Notes: generated by a model from the sequence alone, not told the origin. A DNA stretch of 15,282 bases from JANQRV01 sp964533785 (GCA_964533785.1 CAZHNG010000150.1:1-15282); one strand, 5' to 3'. Shown: positions 8,716-15,183, counted from the first letter of the stretch. Translations and numbers: made by a program.

Positions 8716-8781
8716 GCTGATTCCAAATTAAATGGGTTTAACGATATGATAGGATGCCAGACTTTAGATACCAGCTGGGGG

Positions 8782-8838
8782 AAACCTCGGAGGTTTGGGT
8801 CGCCACCCGAGTTCGAATGCCAAAACAGGTCTAACCTG
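8782..8838. other. Cluster of small hairpins after folP
   Basis: Three palindromes lie close together: AAACCT-CGG-AGGTTT (8782-8796), GGGT-CGCC-ACCC (8797-8808) and CAGGT-CTA-ACCTG (8826-8838). Read on the minus strand, the last has the folP stop codon TAG exactly as its 3-nt loop and is followed by TTTT, so it could be a weak terminator or mRNA 3'-end stabiliser for folP. The first two carry no T run and could act as attenuating or processing structures before the 478-aa gene. Confidence 0.4.
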
Positions 8839-9688
8839 GCGTCTTATTTACTTTTTCCAATTCCAAATATAACTGAATTGTCTCTACTGCGGGCTTTACA
8901 TCATGTACACGTAAAATTCTAGCTCCTTGTTGCAAGGCTACCATGTGTAATGCGGTCGTCCCGTTAAGGGCATTATCCGGCTTAATTTTCAATACTTTAC
9001 AGATCATTGATTTCCGGGAAATGCCCGCTAATACCGGCACATCTAATATCTTGAATACATGCAAATTATTCAATAATTGGTAATTGTGCTCAACGGTCTT
9101 TCCAAAACCGAATCCAGGATCAACGACAATATCCAAAACGCCCAGCGACCTCAATTTCCCGATTTGAGCGATAAAAAAATCTAGGATTTCCTGAACTACA
9201 TCCCCGTATTCAGGACGGACTTGCATATCCGCAGGTTGGTTTTGCATGTGCATCAATATGTAAGGTACCTTCAGCTCCGCTACTGTTTCGTACATTTTTT
9301 CGTCAATCCTGCCCGCGGAAATGTCGTTGACCATATTCGCTCCGGCAGAAACAGCTTCAGCAGCTACCCTGGCCCGGATCGTATCCACTGAAATGAGGGC
9401 TTGCGGATGCACCTTCCGGATTAGATCAATACTATTGATCACTCTCCTTAATTCTTCTTCTTCCCCTATGATCTCTGCTCCCGGCCTGGAAGACATCCCT
9501 CCGACATCTATAATAGCAGCTCCTTCTGTCAGCATTTTATCCACCTGCGCCAATAGGCGGTCTTTCGATTGATACCTACCGCCGTCATAAAATGAATCGG
9601 GGGTAACATTTAAAATACCCATGACGACCGGTTGTTCCAAAGAAAGCAACCTTCCTCCTAAATTTAATGTTGTAATTTGGTGTAACAT
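8831..9688 (-). CDS. folP: Dihydropteroate synthase
   Basis: Cytosolic folate-biosynthesis enzyme that condenses 7,8-dihydropterin pyrophosphate with p-aminobenzoate to form dihydropteroate; it is the sulfonamide target. The 285-aa length is typical. All family signatures are in order on the TIM barrel: MGILNVTPDSF (23-33, loop 1), DVGGMSSRPGA (61-71, loop 2), SVDT (100-103), NDIS (121-124), MHMQ (146-149), DPGFGFGK (190-197), GISRKS (222-227) and RVHDV (260-264). The second motif reads GGMSSRPG where many homologues have GAxSTRPG; this is normal variation. Start ATG at 9688. It diverges from the DUF72 gene; TAAATCTG at 9709-9702 on the minus strand is a possible -7 box. It may lead a minus-strand series with the 478-aa gene and tamB. 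Confidence 0.97.
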   Translation of the reverse strand: MLHQITTLNLGGRLLSLEQPVVMGILNVTPDSFYDGGRYQSKDRLLAQVDKMLTEGAAIIDVGGMSSRPGAEIIGEEEELRRVINSIDLIRKVHPQALISVDTIRARVAAEAVSAGANMVNDISAGRIDEKMYETVAELKVPYILMHMQNQPADMQVRPEYGDVVQEILDFFIAQIGKLRSLGVLDIVVDPGFGFGKTVEHNYQLLNNLHVFKILDVPVLAGISRKSMICKVLKIKPDNALNGTTALHMVALQQGARILRVHDVKPAVETIQLYLELEKVNKTPG

Positions 9689-9706
9689 AGTATAAATTTA
9701 CCAGAT

Positions 9707-9715
9707 TTATCCACA
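9707..9715 (+). promoter_or_regulatory. Exact DnaA-box-like TTATCCACA upstream of the DUF72 gene
   Basis: TTATCCACA is an exact match to the high-affinity DnaA box. It lies in the 58-bp intergenic region between folP and the DUF72 gene, 31 bp before the DUF72 ATG. A second exact copy is at 12119-12127. One isolated 9-mer is weak evidence for DnaA binding. Confidence 0.35.
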
Positions 9716-9746
9716 AATCTGTTTGGATTTTAATCAAGCTCTTACA

Positions 9747-10637
9747 ATGAAATTCGGAAAACTTCCTAATGTCGAAAGCGTTGATTTCTCCCTTCCTGAA
9801 ACACCGCAACAAACGTTGCGTACGCTGAAGCAATATCCAGGCGATCAGCCGCTTCGCATATACATTGGTGCCACCGGCTGGAATATGAAAGAATGGGTCG
9901 GTAATCTATATCCCAAAGGTACGAAAGCAAAAGAATTTCTATACCAATACGGCCGCCAGTTTAATACCATAGAATTAAATACGACTCATTACCGGATCCC
10001 CAGTGTTGAAACGGTAAAAAAATGGAAAGCCTCTGTTCCCGGCGATTTTAAATTTTGCCCTAAAATCCCCCAGTCTATCAGCCACAGCCGAAACCTGGAC
10101 ATCGGAAGTGGACAGATTGAATTGTTTTGTGATACCATCCGTCTTTTTGCAGACAACCTGGGTTGCTCTTTCATGCAGCTACCGCCCTATTTCGATACCA
10201 GTCGTTGGCCAATACTGGAGAAATTCCTGCGGCAGTTCCCCGAAAATATACCTTTAGCCATTGAACTGCGGCACGAAAGCTGGTTCGCTTCTCCCAAAGC
10301 GCTTGATCCTGTTTTAGCACAACTAAAGTCGAAAGGCCATAGCCTGGTCATTACCGATGTAGCCGGCCGTAGAGATGTTCTCCACCTGCAATTAAGCGCT
10401 GATCTCACCATGGTGCGTTTTGTGGGCAACGGCCTTCATCCAACAGATTTTCAAAGAGCTAAGGACTGGGTTGAAAGGTTATCAGCCTGGCAACAACTCG
10501 GATTACACACCGTTTATTTTTTTCCACACCAACCAGATAACATTTTAACTCCGGAAATATCAAGATTTTTATTAGAACAAATAGATGAAAAAATGCCCGA
10601 TGCCATTGTAAGGGGACCTTCTCCCCAATTGAATTAA
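9747..10637 (+). CDS. DUF72 domain-containing protein
   Basis: Cytosolic TIM-barrel-like protein of the DUF72 (YecE-type) family, whose biochemical function is not established. The ATG at 9747 (296 aa) is preferred over the in-frame TTG at 9723, which would add only eight residues and has no conserved content. Family motifs appear in order: IGATGW (40-45), FNTIELNTTHYRIP (72-85), FKFCPKIPQSISHSR (101-115), MQLPPYF (143-149), AIELRHESWF (171-180), VRFVGN (223-228) and VYFFPHQPDN (256-265). These match the usual G-x-x-GW, E-x-N-x-TFY-like, K-x-P and E-x-R-H-xSW positions. The length is within the family's 240-300 range. It diverges from folP, and a hairpin with a T tract follows its stop. Confidence 0.9.
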   Translation: MKFGKLPNVESVDFSLPETPQQTLRTLKQYPGDQPLRIYIGATGWNMKEWVGNLYPKGTKAKEFLYQYGRQFNTIELNTTHYRIPSVETVKKWKASVPGDFKFCPKIPQSISHSRNLDIGSGQIELFCDTIRLFADNLGCSFMQLPPYFDTSRWPILEKFLRQFPENIPLAIELRHESWFASPKALDPVLAQLKSKGHSLVITDVAGRRDVLHLQLSADLTMVRFVGNGLHPTDFQRAKDWVERLSAWQQLGLHTVYFFPHQPDNILTPEISRFLLEQIDEKMPDAIVRGPSPQLN

Positions 10638-10653
10638 ATGATGTTTTGTTGAT

Positions 10654-10686
10654 CGCGATAAACTAAGCTATCATTAGCGTTTTTTT
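10654..10686 (+). terminator. Possible intrinsic terminator of the DUF72 gene
   Basis: CGCGATA (10654-10660) can pair with TATC (10669-10672) and, past a small bulge, with GCG (10677-10679). Seven T residues follow at 10680-10686. The stem is interrupted and A/U-rich, so it would be weak. Its position 17 bp after the DUF72 stop is right for a terminator. Confidence 0.4.
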
Positions 10687-10723
10687 AAATCTCTATATTT
10701 TAAATTTTTTCTTTTAATTGGAT

Positions 10724-10875
10724 TTTTGACGCTAGACGCTAGACGCTAGATTTTAGACCACAAAACGCTGATATTCAATGGATATCAATTTTTCAGAATA
10801 AATAAAATTTCCGTTGATTGTCAATTAGTTAGAATTTTTAGTCTAACTTCTAGAGTCTAGCGTCAAAAGTCTAGC
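10724..10875. repeat. Structured GACGCTA heptamer element with inverted ends
   Basis: An intergenic element of about 150 bp between the convergent DUF72 and DUF1648 genes. The left end has three perfect GACGCTA units (10728-10748), then a degenerate GATTTTA and GAC. The right end (10839-10873) is a degenerate heptamer run in the opposite sense: TAGTCTA, ACTTCTA, GAGTCTA, GCGTCAA, AAGTCTA. The outer 14 bp, TTTTGACGCTAGAC (10724-10737), form a perfect inverted repeat with 10855-10868. Inner hairpins are TGATAT/ATATCA (10769-10787) and AGTTAGA/TCTAACT (10827-10848). Bases 10728-10769 match 15241-15282 at 41 of 42 positions. There is no ORF, so it is not autonomous; it resembles a MITE- or REP-like element. 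Confidence 0.85.
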
Positions 10876-10967
10876 TTTTAAATGTTTTAGAAATAAATCA
10901 ATACTGACTAGGCAGTCATTTGCTTCTCTGGCTATTCAGCTTTGTAAAACGGATGAAAAATTTGTAA

Positions 10968-11480
10968 TTATTTTTGGTTTTTTGTTGACCGGTAAAGAAA
11001 ATAACCAATTGTCCCAGAAACGGCAACCAGCATAACCGGCAAAAAATAGCCCCCTAACCCCTCTTGTTGCGCTAGCGCTACCTGAATGGTCCCATAGATA
11101 ATATAAGCAAAAACACAAACAATGATCGTATTCAGCATCCGAATCATTCTAGTTGCATTTTTGTACTGTCTTTCCGCATTTTCCCGGGTAATTTCTACCG
11201 GATAATTAAAAGTATGTGGAAACCTATTTAAAACAGCCATCCCCACGTACATTATCGTACCTATTATGGATAATGGCCAAATCACTCCTTTACCGGAAAA
11301 CGCATCCGGCTCTCCCTTTGCATTAAAATGAGAAGGTAGAGTTGCCGGTAAATCCCCATAGTAGTAAATAGGTAATCCTATTAAAAGCAACAGACCAATT
11401 ATACCAATAGATTCCAGCAGAAAATCGATCGGCTCTAAATCAATTTTCAGCTTTGGCCTGTTTTCCTTCCTTTGTTCCAT
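10968..11480 (-). CDS. DUF1648 domain-containing membrane protein
   Basis: Small integral membrane protein (170 aa) with four predicted helices at about 21-41, 66-83, 113-134 and 144-163. Between helices 1 and 2 is the DUF1648 signature, LPATLPSHFNAKGEPDAFSGKG (44-65, given as two pieces: LPATLPSHFNAKG and EPDAFSGKG). This segment is shared with SdpI-type immunity/signalling proteins and several uncharacterised membrane proteins; the DUF itself has no assigned biochemical activity. The usual full SdpI C-terminal region is not evident, so an SdpI role is not claimed. It starts 27 bp after the exonuclease gene on the same strand, consistent with co-transcription. The ATG is at 11480. Confidence 0.85.
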   Translation of the reverse strand: MEQRKENRPKLKIDLEPIDFLLESIGIIGLLLLIGLPIYYYGDLPATLPSHFNAKGEPDAFSGKGVIWPLSIIGTIMYVGMAVLNRFPHTFNYPVEITRENAERQYKNATRMIRMLNTIIVCVFAYIIYGTIQVALAQQEGLGGYFLPVMLVAVSGTIGYFLYRSTKNQK

Positions 11481-11507
11481 GGTATTCGATATTAAAAGGA
11501 ATAGGAT

Positions 11508-12050
11508 TCAATACACCCACTCATCCAAATATTTCACAAAAATTTTACTTAAATTCTCTGCATCGGAAAAAGCACGGTGGTGGATGCCGCTAAACTCAAA
11601 GCCTTCCGCTTCGATCGCATGTTTGAGCCCTCGGGGTTTCCGCAGCCTTTTCAATTCCTGGTACTGCCGTTTAACGTTGATGTGAAAATCCAGCCATTCC
11701 GTTTCCATTCGGTGCAACTCACAATCCTGTTTGAGCAGCCTTTTATCGAAACGGCCCCAGGAACAAAGCAGGTATTCACTATCAAAGATCTCGATCCAAT
11801 CCTGAAAATCTTCCGCAACCCGCAGGAAAGTATCGGCTCGGTTGATATCGATCTGATCGATAGTCGTCAATTCCTGACAATAAGCCGACAATACCGGATT
11901 TAAAACCGGTCTTACAAAACGGTTAAACTCGTCAATAACCTCCCCGTACCTGTTCATCTTAATGGCCCCGATCTCTATGACCTCCTGAACTTTATCTATC
12001 GGCTTGCCCTGCCAGCAAGTCGCTTCTAAATCAAATAATATAAAATGCAT
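11508..12050 (-). CDS. DEDDh 3'-5' exonuclease (KapD/ERI-1-like)
   Basis: A 180-aa stand-alone exonuclease of the RNase T/DnaQ superfamily, predicted to remove nucleotides from 3' ends using two metal ions. Exo I is FDLEATCW (6-13) with catalytic D7 and E9; EIGAIKMN (26-33) follows it. Exo II is CSWGRFDKRLL (96-106) with D102. Exo III is IHHRAFSDA (156-164) with H158 and D163 in H-x4-D spacing, which places it in the DEDDh class. The FDLEATCW start and C-terminal GLKHAIEAEG resemble KapD and ERI-1-type enzymes more than DNA polymerase epsilon; substrate (RNA or DNA) cannot be decided here. It is the first gene of a pair with the DUF1648 protein and diverges from mltG. Confidence 0.92.
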   Translation of the reverse strand: MHFILFDLEATCWQGKPIDKVQEVIEIGAIKMNRYGEVIDEFNRFVRPVLNPVLSAYCQELTTIDQIDINRADTFLRVAEDFQDWIEIFDSEYLLCSWGRFDKRLLKQDCELHRMETEWLDFHINVKRQYQELKRLRKPRGLKHAIEAEGFEFSGIHHRAFSDAENLSKIFVKYLDEWVY

Positions 12051-12091
12051 CCAATACCTTTAAAATCTGTTAAAATTAAGAACTGCCCGTT

Positions 12092-12108
12092 CAAAACTAC
12101 TACTTTTG
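12092..12108. promoter_or_regulatory. Back-to-back -7 boxes for exonuclease and mltG
   Basis: Two exact TAnnTTTG boxes are separated by a single base. TAGTTTTG on the minus strand (12099-12092) points to the exonuclease gene, whose ATG is at 12050. TACTTTTG on the plus strand (12101-12108) points to mltG, whose ATG is at 12139. No clear TTTG -33 element stands at the usual distance for either. Because the two -33 regions would overlap the opposing promoter, the two promoters probably compete. Confidence 0.5.
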
Positions 12109-12118
12109 AATTTGTTTT

Positions 12119-12127
12119 TTATCCACA
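12119..12127 (+). promoter_or_regulatory. Exact DnaA-box-like TTATCCACA before mltG
   Basis: Second exact TTATCCACA in the window, 11 bp before the mltG ATG and downstream of its predicted -7 box, so it would lie in or at the start of the transcribed leader. Whether DnaA binds here cannot be judged from sequence alone. Confidence 0.35.
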
Positions 12128-12138
12128 ATTTTTAGAGT

Positions 12139-13173
12139 ATGAACAGAACCTTGCGCAACCTATTAATCGGGATAGTGATTGCTGGTTTATTCCTCGCCTG
12201 GAACCTTTACCATAACTACATCGATGCGCCGGCAGTTCCCGACGACATCGAAAACCCTTACTTATACATTCCTACCGGCAGTACTTTTGAACAGGTCATC
12301 GATAGTCTGAACAAAAATAACTTCATTCAGAATGAAAAGCGGTTTCGGCAATTGGCCTCCTACATGAAGTACGAACGGCCCGAAATGCGTTCCGGCCGGT
12401 ACAAAGTAAAACCAGGCTGGACGGCTATACAGCTCATTCGCCACCTGCGGGGAGGTGAACAGGCGCCCGTAAAAGTGATCCTGAATAATGAACGCTTAAT
12501 TGAAGAAGTAGCCGAAAAAGTAGCCCGTTTCATTGAACCCTCCAGCAAAGAATTACTCAATCTGTTACAAGATGAACAATATTTGACCCAAATCGGGTAC
12601 AAACCGGAAACGATCATGAGTTTATTTATCCCCAATACTTACGAACTTTTTTGGGATGTTTCTCCTGAAGATTTCATGGATCGTATGATCAGGGAACACA
12701 AACGCTTTTGGTCGAAAAATGACAGATTAGAGCAAGCTAAACAAAAATACATGGACACCAACGAGGTATATACCCTGGCTTCCATCGTCGAAAGAGAAAC
12801 CCTTCACGAAGAAGAACGAAAACGAATGGCCGGAGTATATCTTAATCGCCTGCAAAAAGGGATCAAGCTACAAGCTGACCCGACGGTGGTCTTTGCTACC
12901 AGAGATTTCGATACACCACGGGTGCTCAACCGGCATATCAATTTCGATTCACCTTATAATACCTATATGTACAAAGGTTTACCTCCAGGCCCGATCAGCA
13001 TGGCTTCCATCAGCAGTATCGATGCCGTTCTGAACGCTGAAAAACATGACTATATCTTCTTCTGCGCTAAAGGAGATGGTTCCGGCTATCACAATTTCGC
13101 TAAAACACTGGCCGGCCATAGCCGAAACCGGAAAATTTACGTGAGCAATTTGCGGAAAAGGGGATTAAGGTAA
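12139..13173 (+). CDS. mltG: Endolytic murein transglycosylase MltG (YceG)
   Basis: Inner-membrane lytic transglycosylase that cleaves nascent peptidoglycan strands, thought to set glycan chain length during growth. At 344 aa it is the usual size. A basic N-terminus and one membrane helix (about 8-24, LLIGIVIAGLFLAWNLY) place the rest in the periplasm. A LysM-like N-terminal part (about 42-110, IPTGSTFEQVIDSLNKNNFI) precedes the catalytic YceG domain. Signatures there are FIPNTYELFW (163-172), LASIVERET (213-221) with catalytic glutamate E218, GVYLNRLQKGIKLQADPTVVFA (232-253, shown in parts: GVYLNRL and LQADPTVVFA), NTYMYKGLPPGPISMAS (274-290) and YHNFAKTLAGH (317-327). All expected residues are present. 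It diverges from the exonuclease gene and its 3' end faces a heptamer array. Confidence 0.96.
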   Translation: MNRTLRNLLIGIVIAGLFLAWNLYHNYIDAPAVPDDIENPYLYIPTGSTFEQVIDSLNKNNFIQNEKRFRQLASYMKYERPEMRSGRYKVKPGWTAIQLIRHLRGGEQAPVKVILNNERLIEEVAEKVARFIEPSSKELLNLLQDEQYLTQIGYKPETIMSLFIPNTYELFWDVSPEDFMDRMIREHKRFWSKNDRLEQAKQKYMDTNEVYTLASIVERETLHEEERKRMAGVYLNRLQKGIKLQADPTVVFATRDFDTPRVLNRHINFDSPYNTYMYKGLPPGPISMASISSIDAVLNAEKHDYIFFCAKGDGSGYHNFAKTLAGHSRNRKIYVSNLRKRGLR

Positions 13174-13230
13174 AGGGGTTGGCTAGTTCTGCGGGTTGGA
13201 CATTCCATCGCGCCATTATCAGCTATTGCC

Positions 13231-13334
13231 CATTGTTCATTGCTCATTGCTCATTGTTCATTGTTCATTGCTCATTGTTCATTGCTCATTGCTCATTGCT
13301 CATTGTCCTTGCTCATTGTCCTTGCTCATTGTCC
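13231..13334. repeat. CATTGYT heptamer array with 13-bp variants
   Basis: Ten tandem 7-bp units, CATTGTT or CATTGCT (13231-13300), followed by two 13-bp units CATTGTCCTTGCT (13301-13326) and a final CATTGTCC. The array fills most of the gap between the convergent mltG and glycosidase genes. It overlaps the 3' end of the glycosidase gene: its stop codon (13313-13315) and its last six codons are built from repeat units. Open frames through the array on the plus strand reflect the absence of stop codons in the repeat, not coding. Confidence 0.9.
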
Positions 13335-14650
13335 ACTATTTCTCCGGTCGAATACTCCCCCTTAAACCGATAAGATCCTTTATTAGGAGTCTGGAATTCA
13401 TATTCAAATCCTGAAGCATTTTCTTCGATCACTTTAACAAAGTGCAAATTGCCATACTTTTCGAGAAATTTCTCCAGGGCAAAATAGACTGGTTTCGGTT
13501 GGTGATTACCATTTTCGTACAATCCCATAGAATTATATTGATCTACTTTGGGTTGATCTTCCAGTTCGTAAATAAAAGTGCGGTGGATGCCAAAACGTTG
13601 CGCGATCAGTAAGGCTTGAAGGAGGTAATTTATCTGAAGCCGCTCTCCTACCCCACGTTGTTCACTACTGTTCCAGCCGAATTCGGTAAGGTTGATTTTA
13701 GCGTGCGGCATGTGCTGCCGGCGCCAATTTTCCAGGTTTTTTATTCTGTTAAAAAAAGAAAGGTCGCCACCTGCTATTGGTGAAGCGTTAGGGCGGCCAT
13801 TTTTGTCCCTGGCGTAGGCATGAAGAGATATATAATGATAGTAAGGCCTCAATTCTTTCGGAACCATTGCCTCAATACCGTCCAGCAAATTATTCCGGGT
13901 TTGTTTGGCCTGAAAAGCGGCCGTAGACAGTTTAATTCCCCATTCATTGGGATCTCCAGATGCAAAAAAGGCCTTGAACGCTTCAATGACTCCTTCCTGA
14001 ATAGCAAAGTAAGCTTCCTGACCCGGACATTGTAATCCCCAAGGTTCATTACCAACCTCCAGAACATCGATAATACAATTTCCTTGCGGACACATGGTTT
14101 CCAAAAATCTAGTAGTGTATTGATAAGTCCTTTCTTTAATATCTTCGATATCGCTACCCCACTCTTTTTCGGCGAACCATTTATCCGGCCAATGCCGGTT
14201 TTTACCTTTAACATTAATGGCTTCCCAAGCAACGGTTACCGATTGGAATGACTTTTCCAGATTACACAACCGGTATTTATTATCGGCAAAAGGGCTTTCA
14301 TTTTCGTTCCAGCAAGTATAATTATCACAAGGGAACGGACAAGCCGGCGGAAGATAAGCAGCAGGAACCATATTGCCCGGAAAATCTTTTTCCTGCAAAT
14401 AGAAATAACGAAAATGGGGAATGATGCCGGGTAATTTCCCAGCTTTAATGAAACCATCTACATTCGGGCCGGCACAAACCCCGACCATCTCTGCAATAGG
14501 TGGAGAAATGTTGGTGGAAAGCATACCAGCGTCCTGTCCGGAAAAATTTTGGCAGTTCAGCAACAAAAAAAGCAGGCCCAAATAACGAAGACCAACAAGA
14601 GATACCATCTTAGTACAAAGCTTCAGCCAGAGAAATTTAAAGACATTCAT
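13313..14650 (-). CDS. Secreted clan GH-A-like glycoside hydrolase
   Basis: Predicted secreted or surface (beta/alpha)8 glycosidase of 445 aa; substrate unknown. The N-terminus has a hydrophobic export segment (about 20-33, ending LLFLLLNC) which may be cleaved or lipidated at C33, although the lipobox is imperfect. Two catalytic glutamates fit clan GH-A: E202 in LEVGNEPWG (acid/base, 'NEP' motif) and E323 in NLTEFGWNS (nucleophile). SLHAYA at 275-280 matches the strand that usually carries an aromatic/His near the active site. It resembles GH39- and GH5-type enzymes, but the family cannot be fixed by eye. A cysteine-rich stretch (C104, C108, C113, C129, and later C187, C192, C208) suggests disulfides. 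ATG at 14650 is preferred over TTG at 14671; M15 (14608) would give a more classical signal peptide. The last residues, DNEQGQ, come from the heptamer array. The gene diverges from purE. Confidence 0.8.
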   Translation of the reverse strand: MNVFKFLWLKLCTKMVSLVGLRYLGLLFLLLNCQNFSGQDAGMLSTNISPPIAEMVGVCAGPNVDGFIKAGKLPGIIPHFRYFYLQEKDFPGNMVPAAYLPPACPFPCDNYTCWNENESPFADNKYRLCNLEKSFQSVTVAWEAINVKGKNRHWPDKWFAEKEWGSDIEDIKERTYQYTTRFLETMCPQGNCIIDVLEVGNEPWGLQCPGQEAYFAIQEGVIEAFKAFFASGDPNEWGIKLSTAAFQAKQTRNNLLDGIEAMVPKELRPYYHYISLHAYARDKNGRPNASPIAGGDLSFFNRIKNLENWRRQHMPHAKINLTEFGWNSSEQRGVGERLQINYLLQALLIAQRFGIHRTFIYELEDQPKVDQYNSMGLYENGNHQPKPVYFALEKFLEKYGNLHFVKVIEENASGFEYEFQTPNKGSYRFKGEYSTGEIVDNEQGQ

Positions 14651-14676
14651 TACCTTTGATTTAGATAACAAAGATA
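14651..14676. promoter_or_regulatory. Facing -7 boxes in the purE/glycosidase gap
   Basis: The 29-bp gap holds two exact TAnnTTTG boxes. TACCTTTG (14651-14658, plus) points to purE, whose ATG is at 14680. TATCTTTG (14676-14669, minus) points to the glycosidase, whose ATG is at 14650. The predicted starts would lie near 14664 and 14662, so the two promoters face and overlap each other and could not fire at once. No good TTTG -33 element is visible for either; the upstream elements would sit inside the opposite coding sequence. Confidence 0.5.
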
Positions 14677-14679
14677 ACT

Positions 14680-15183
14680 ATGATCAGTATTATTATGGGT
14701 TCTGATTCCGATTTGCCGGTCATGCGGCAAGCAGCAGATATTCTGAAAACGTTTGAAATACCCTTCGAATTAACGATCGTATCAGCCCACCGTACGCCTA
14801 AGCGTTTATACGAATACGCTCAACAAGTTCATACGAGAGGGATAAAGGTTATTATTGCCGGGGCAGGAGGTGCTGCACACTTGCCGGGCATGGTGGCTTC
14901 CCTTTCTCCCTTGCCGGTGATCGGTGTGCCCATCAAATCCTCCAATTCCATTGACGGCTGGGATTCCATGCTTTCTATTTTACAGATGCCCAATGGTGTG
15001 CCGGTAGCCACGGTAGCGCTTAATGCGGCTAAAAACGCCGGTATCCTCGCCACTCAGATCCTTGGTTGCAATGATGCAGGAATCTTACAAAAAGTAATGG
15101 ATTATAAAGCTGAATTAGCTGAAGGGGTAGCTAAAAAATACACCAAACTGGAAAGAGAGGGATATGAGGAATATAAGAGGTAA
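14680..15183 (+). CDS. purE: N5-carboxyaminoimidazole ribonucleotide mutase PurE
   Basis: Cytosolic de novo purine enzyme (class I PurE) that moves the carboxyl group of N5-CAIR to C4, giving CAIR. The 167-aa length is typical for the stand-alone octameric enzyme. Motifs: MGSDSDLPVM (6-15, phosphate/nucleotide binding), SAHRTPKRLYEYA (35-47) with the catalytic histidine H37, and IIAGAGGAAHLPGMVAS (58-74) with H67. The following IGVPIKSSNSIDGWDSMLSI and GVPVATVALNAAKNAG segments are also characteristic. No purK is in the window, though one would be expected elsewhere in the genome. ATG at 14680 follows immediately after the shared promoter gap. Confidence 0.97.
   Translation: MISIIMGSDSDLPVMRQAADILKTFEIPFELTIVSAHRTPKRLYEYAQQVHTRGIKVIIAGAGGAAHLPGMVASLSPLPVIGVPIKSSNSIDGWDSMLSILQMPNGVPVATVALNAAKNAGILATQILGCNDAGILQKVMDYKAELAEGVAKKYTKLEREGYEEYKR

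Noticed and set aside
8806..8822. tRNA-like T-loop GTTCGAAT
   Set aside because: The bases on either side do not pair to form a T stem on either strand, and no anticodon arm or acceptor stem can be built around it.
9723..9746. TTG start adding eight residues to the DUF72 protein
   Set aside because: ATG at 9747 is better placed, and the added residues carry no family content and overlap the likely promoter.
13231..13334. CRISPR array
   Set aside because: Units are 7 bp and directly abutting, with no unique spacers and no cas genes; the same holds for the GACGCTA arrays.
13179..13414. Two plus-strand ORFs rich in HCSL/FIVH repeats
   Set aside because: They arise because the CATTGYT array lacks stop codons in those frames; the peptides are just translated heptamers and run into the glycosidase gene.
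14651..14671. TTG start at 14671 for the glycosidase
   Set aside because: It would add seven polar residues before the signal peptide and overlap both -7 boxes; ATG at 14650, or M15 at 14608, is more likely.
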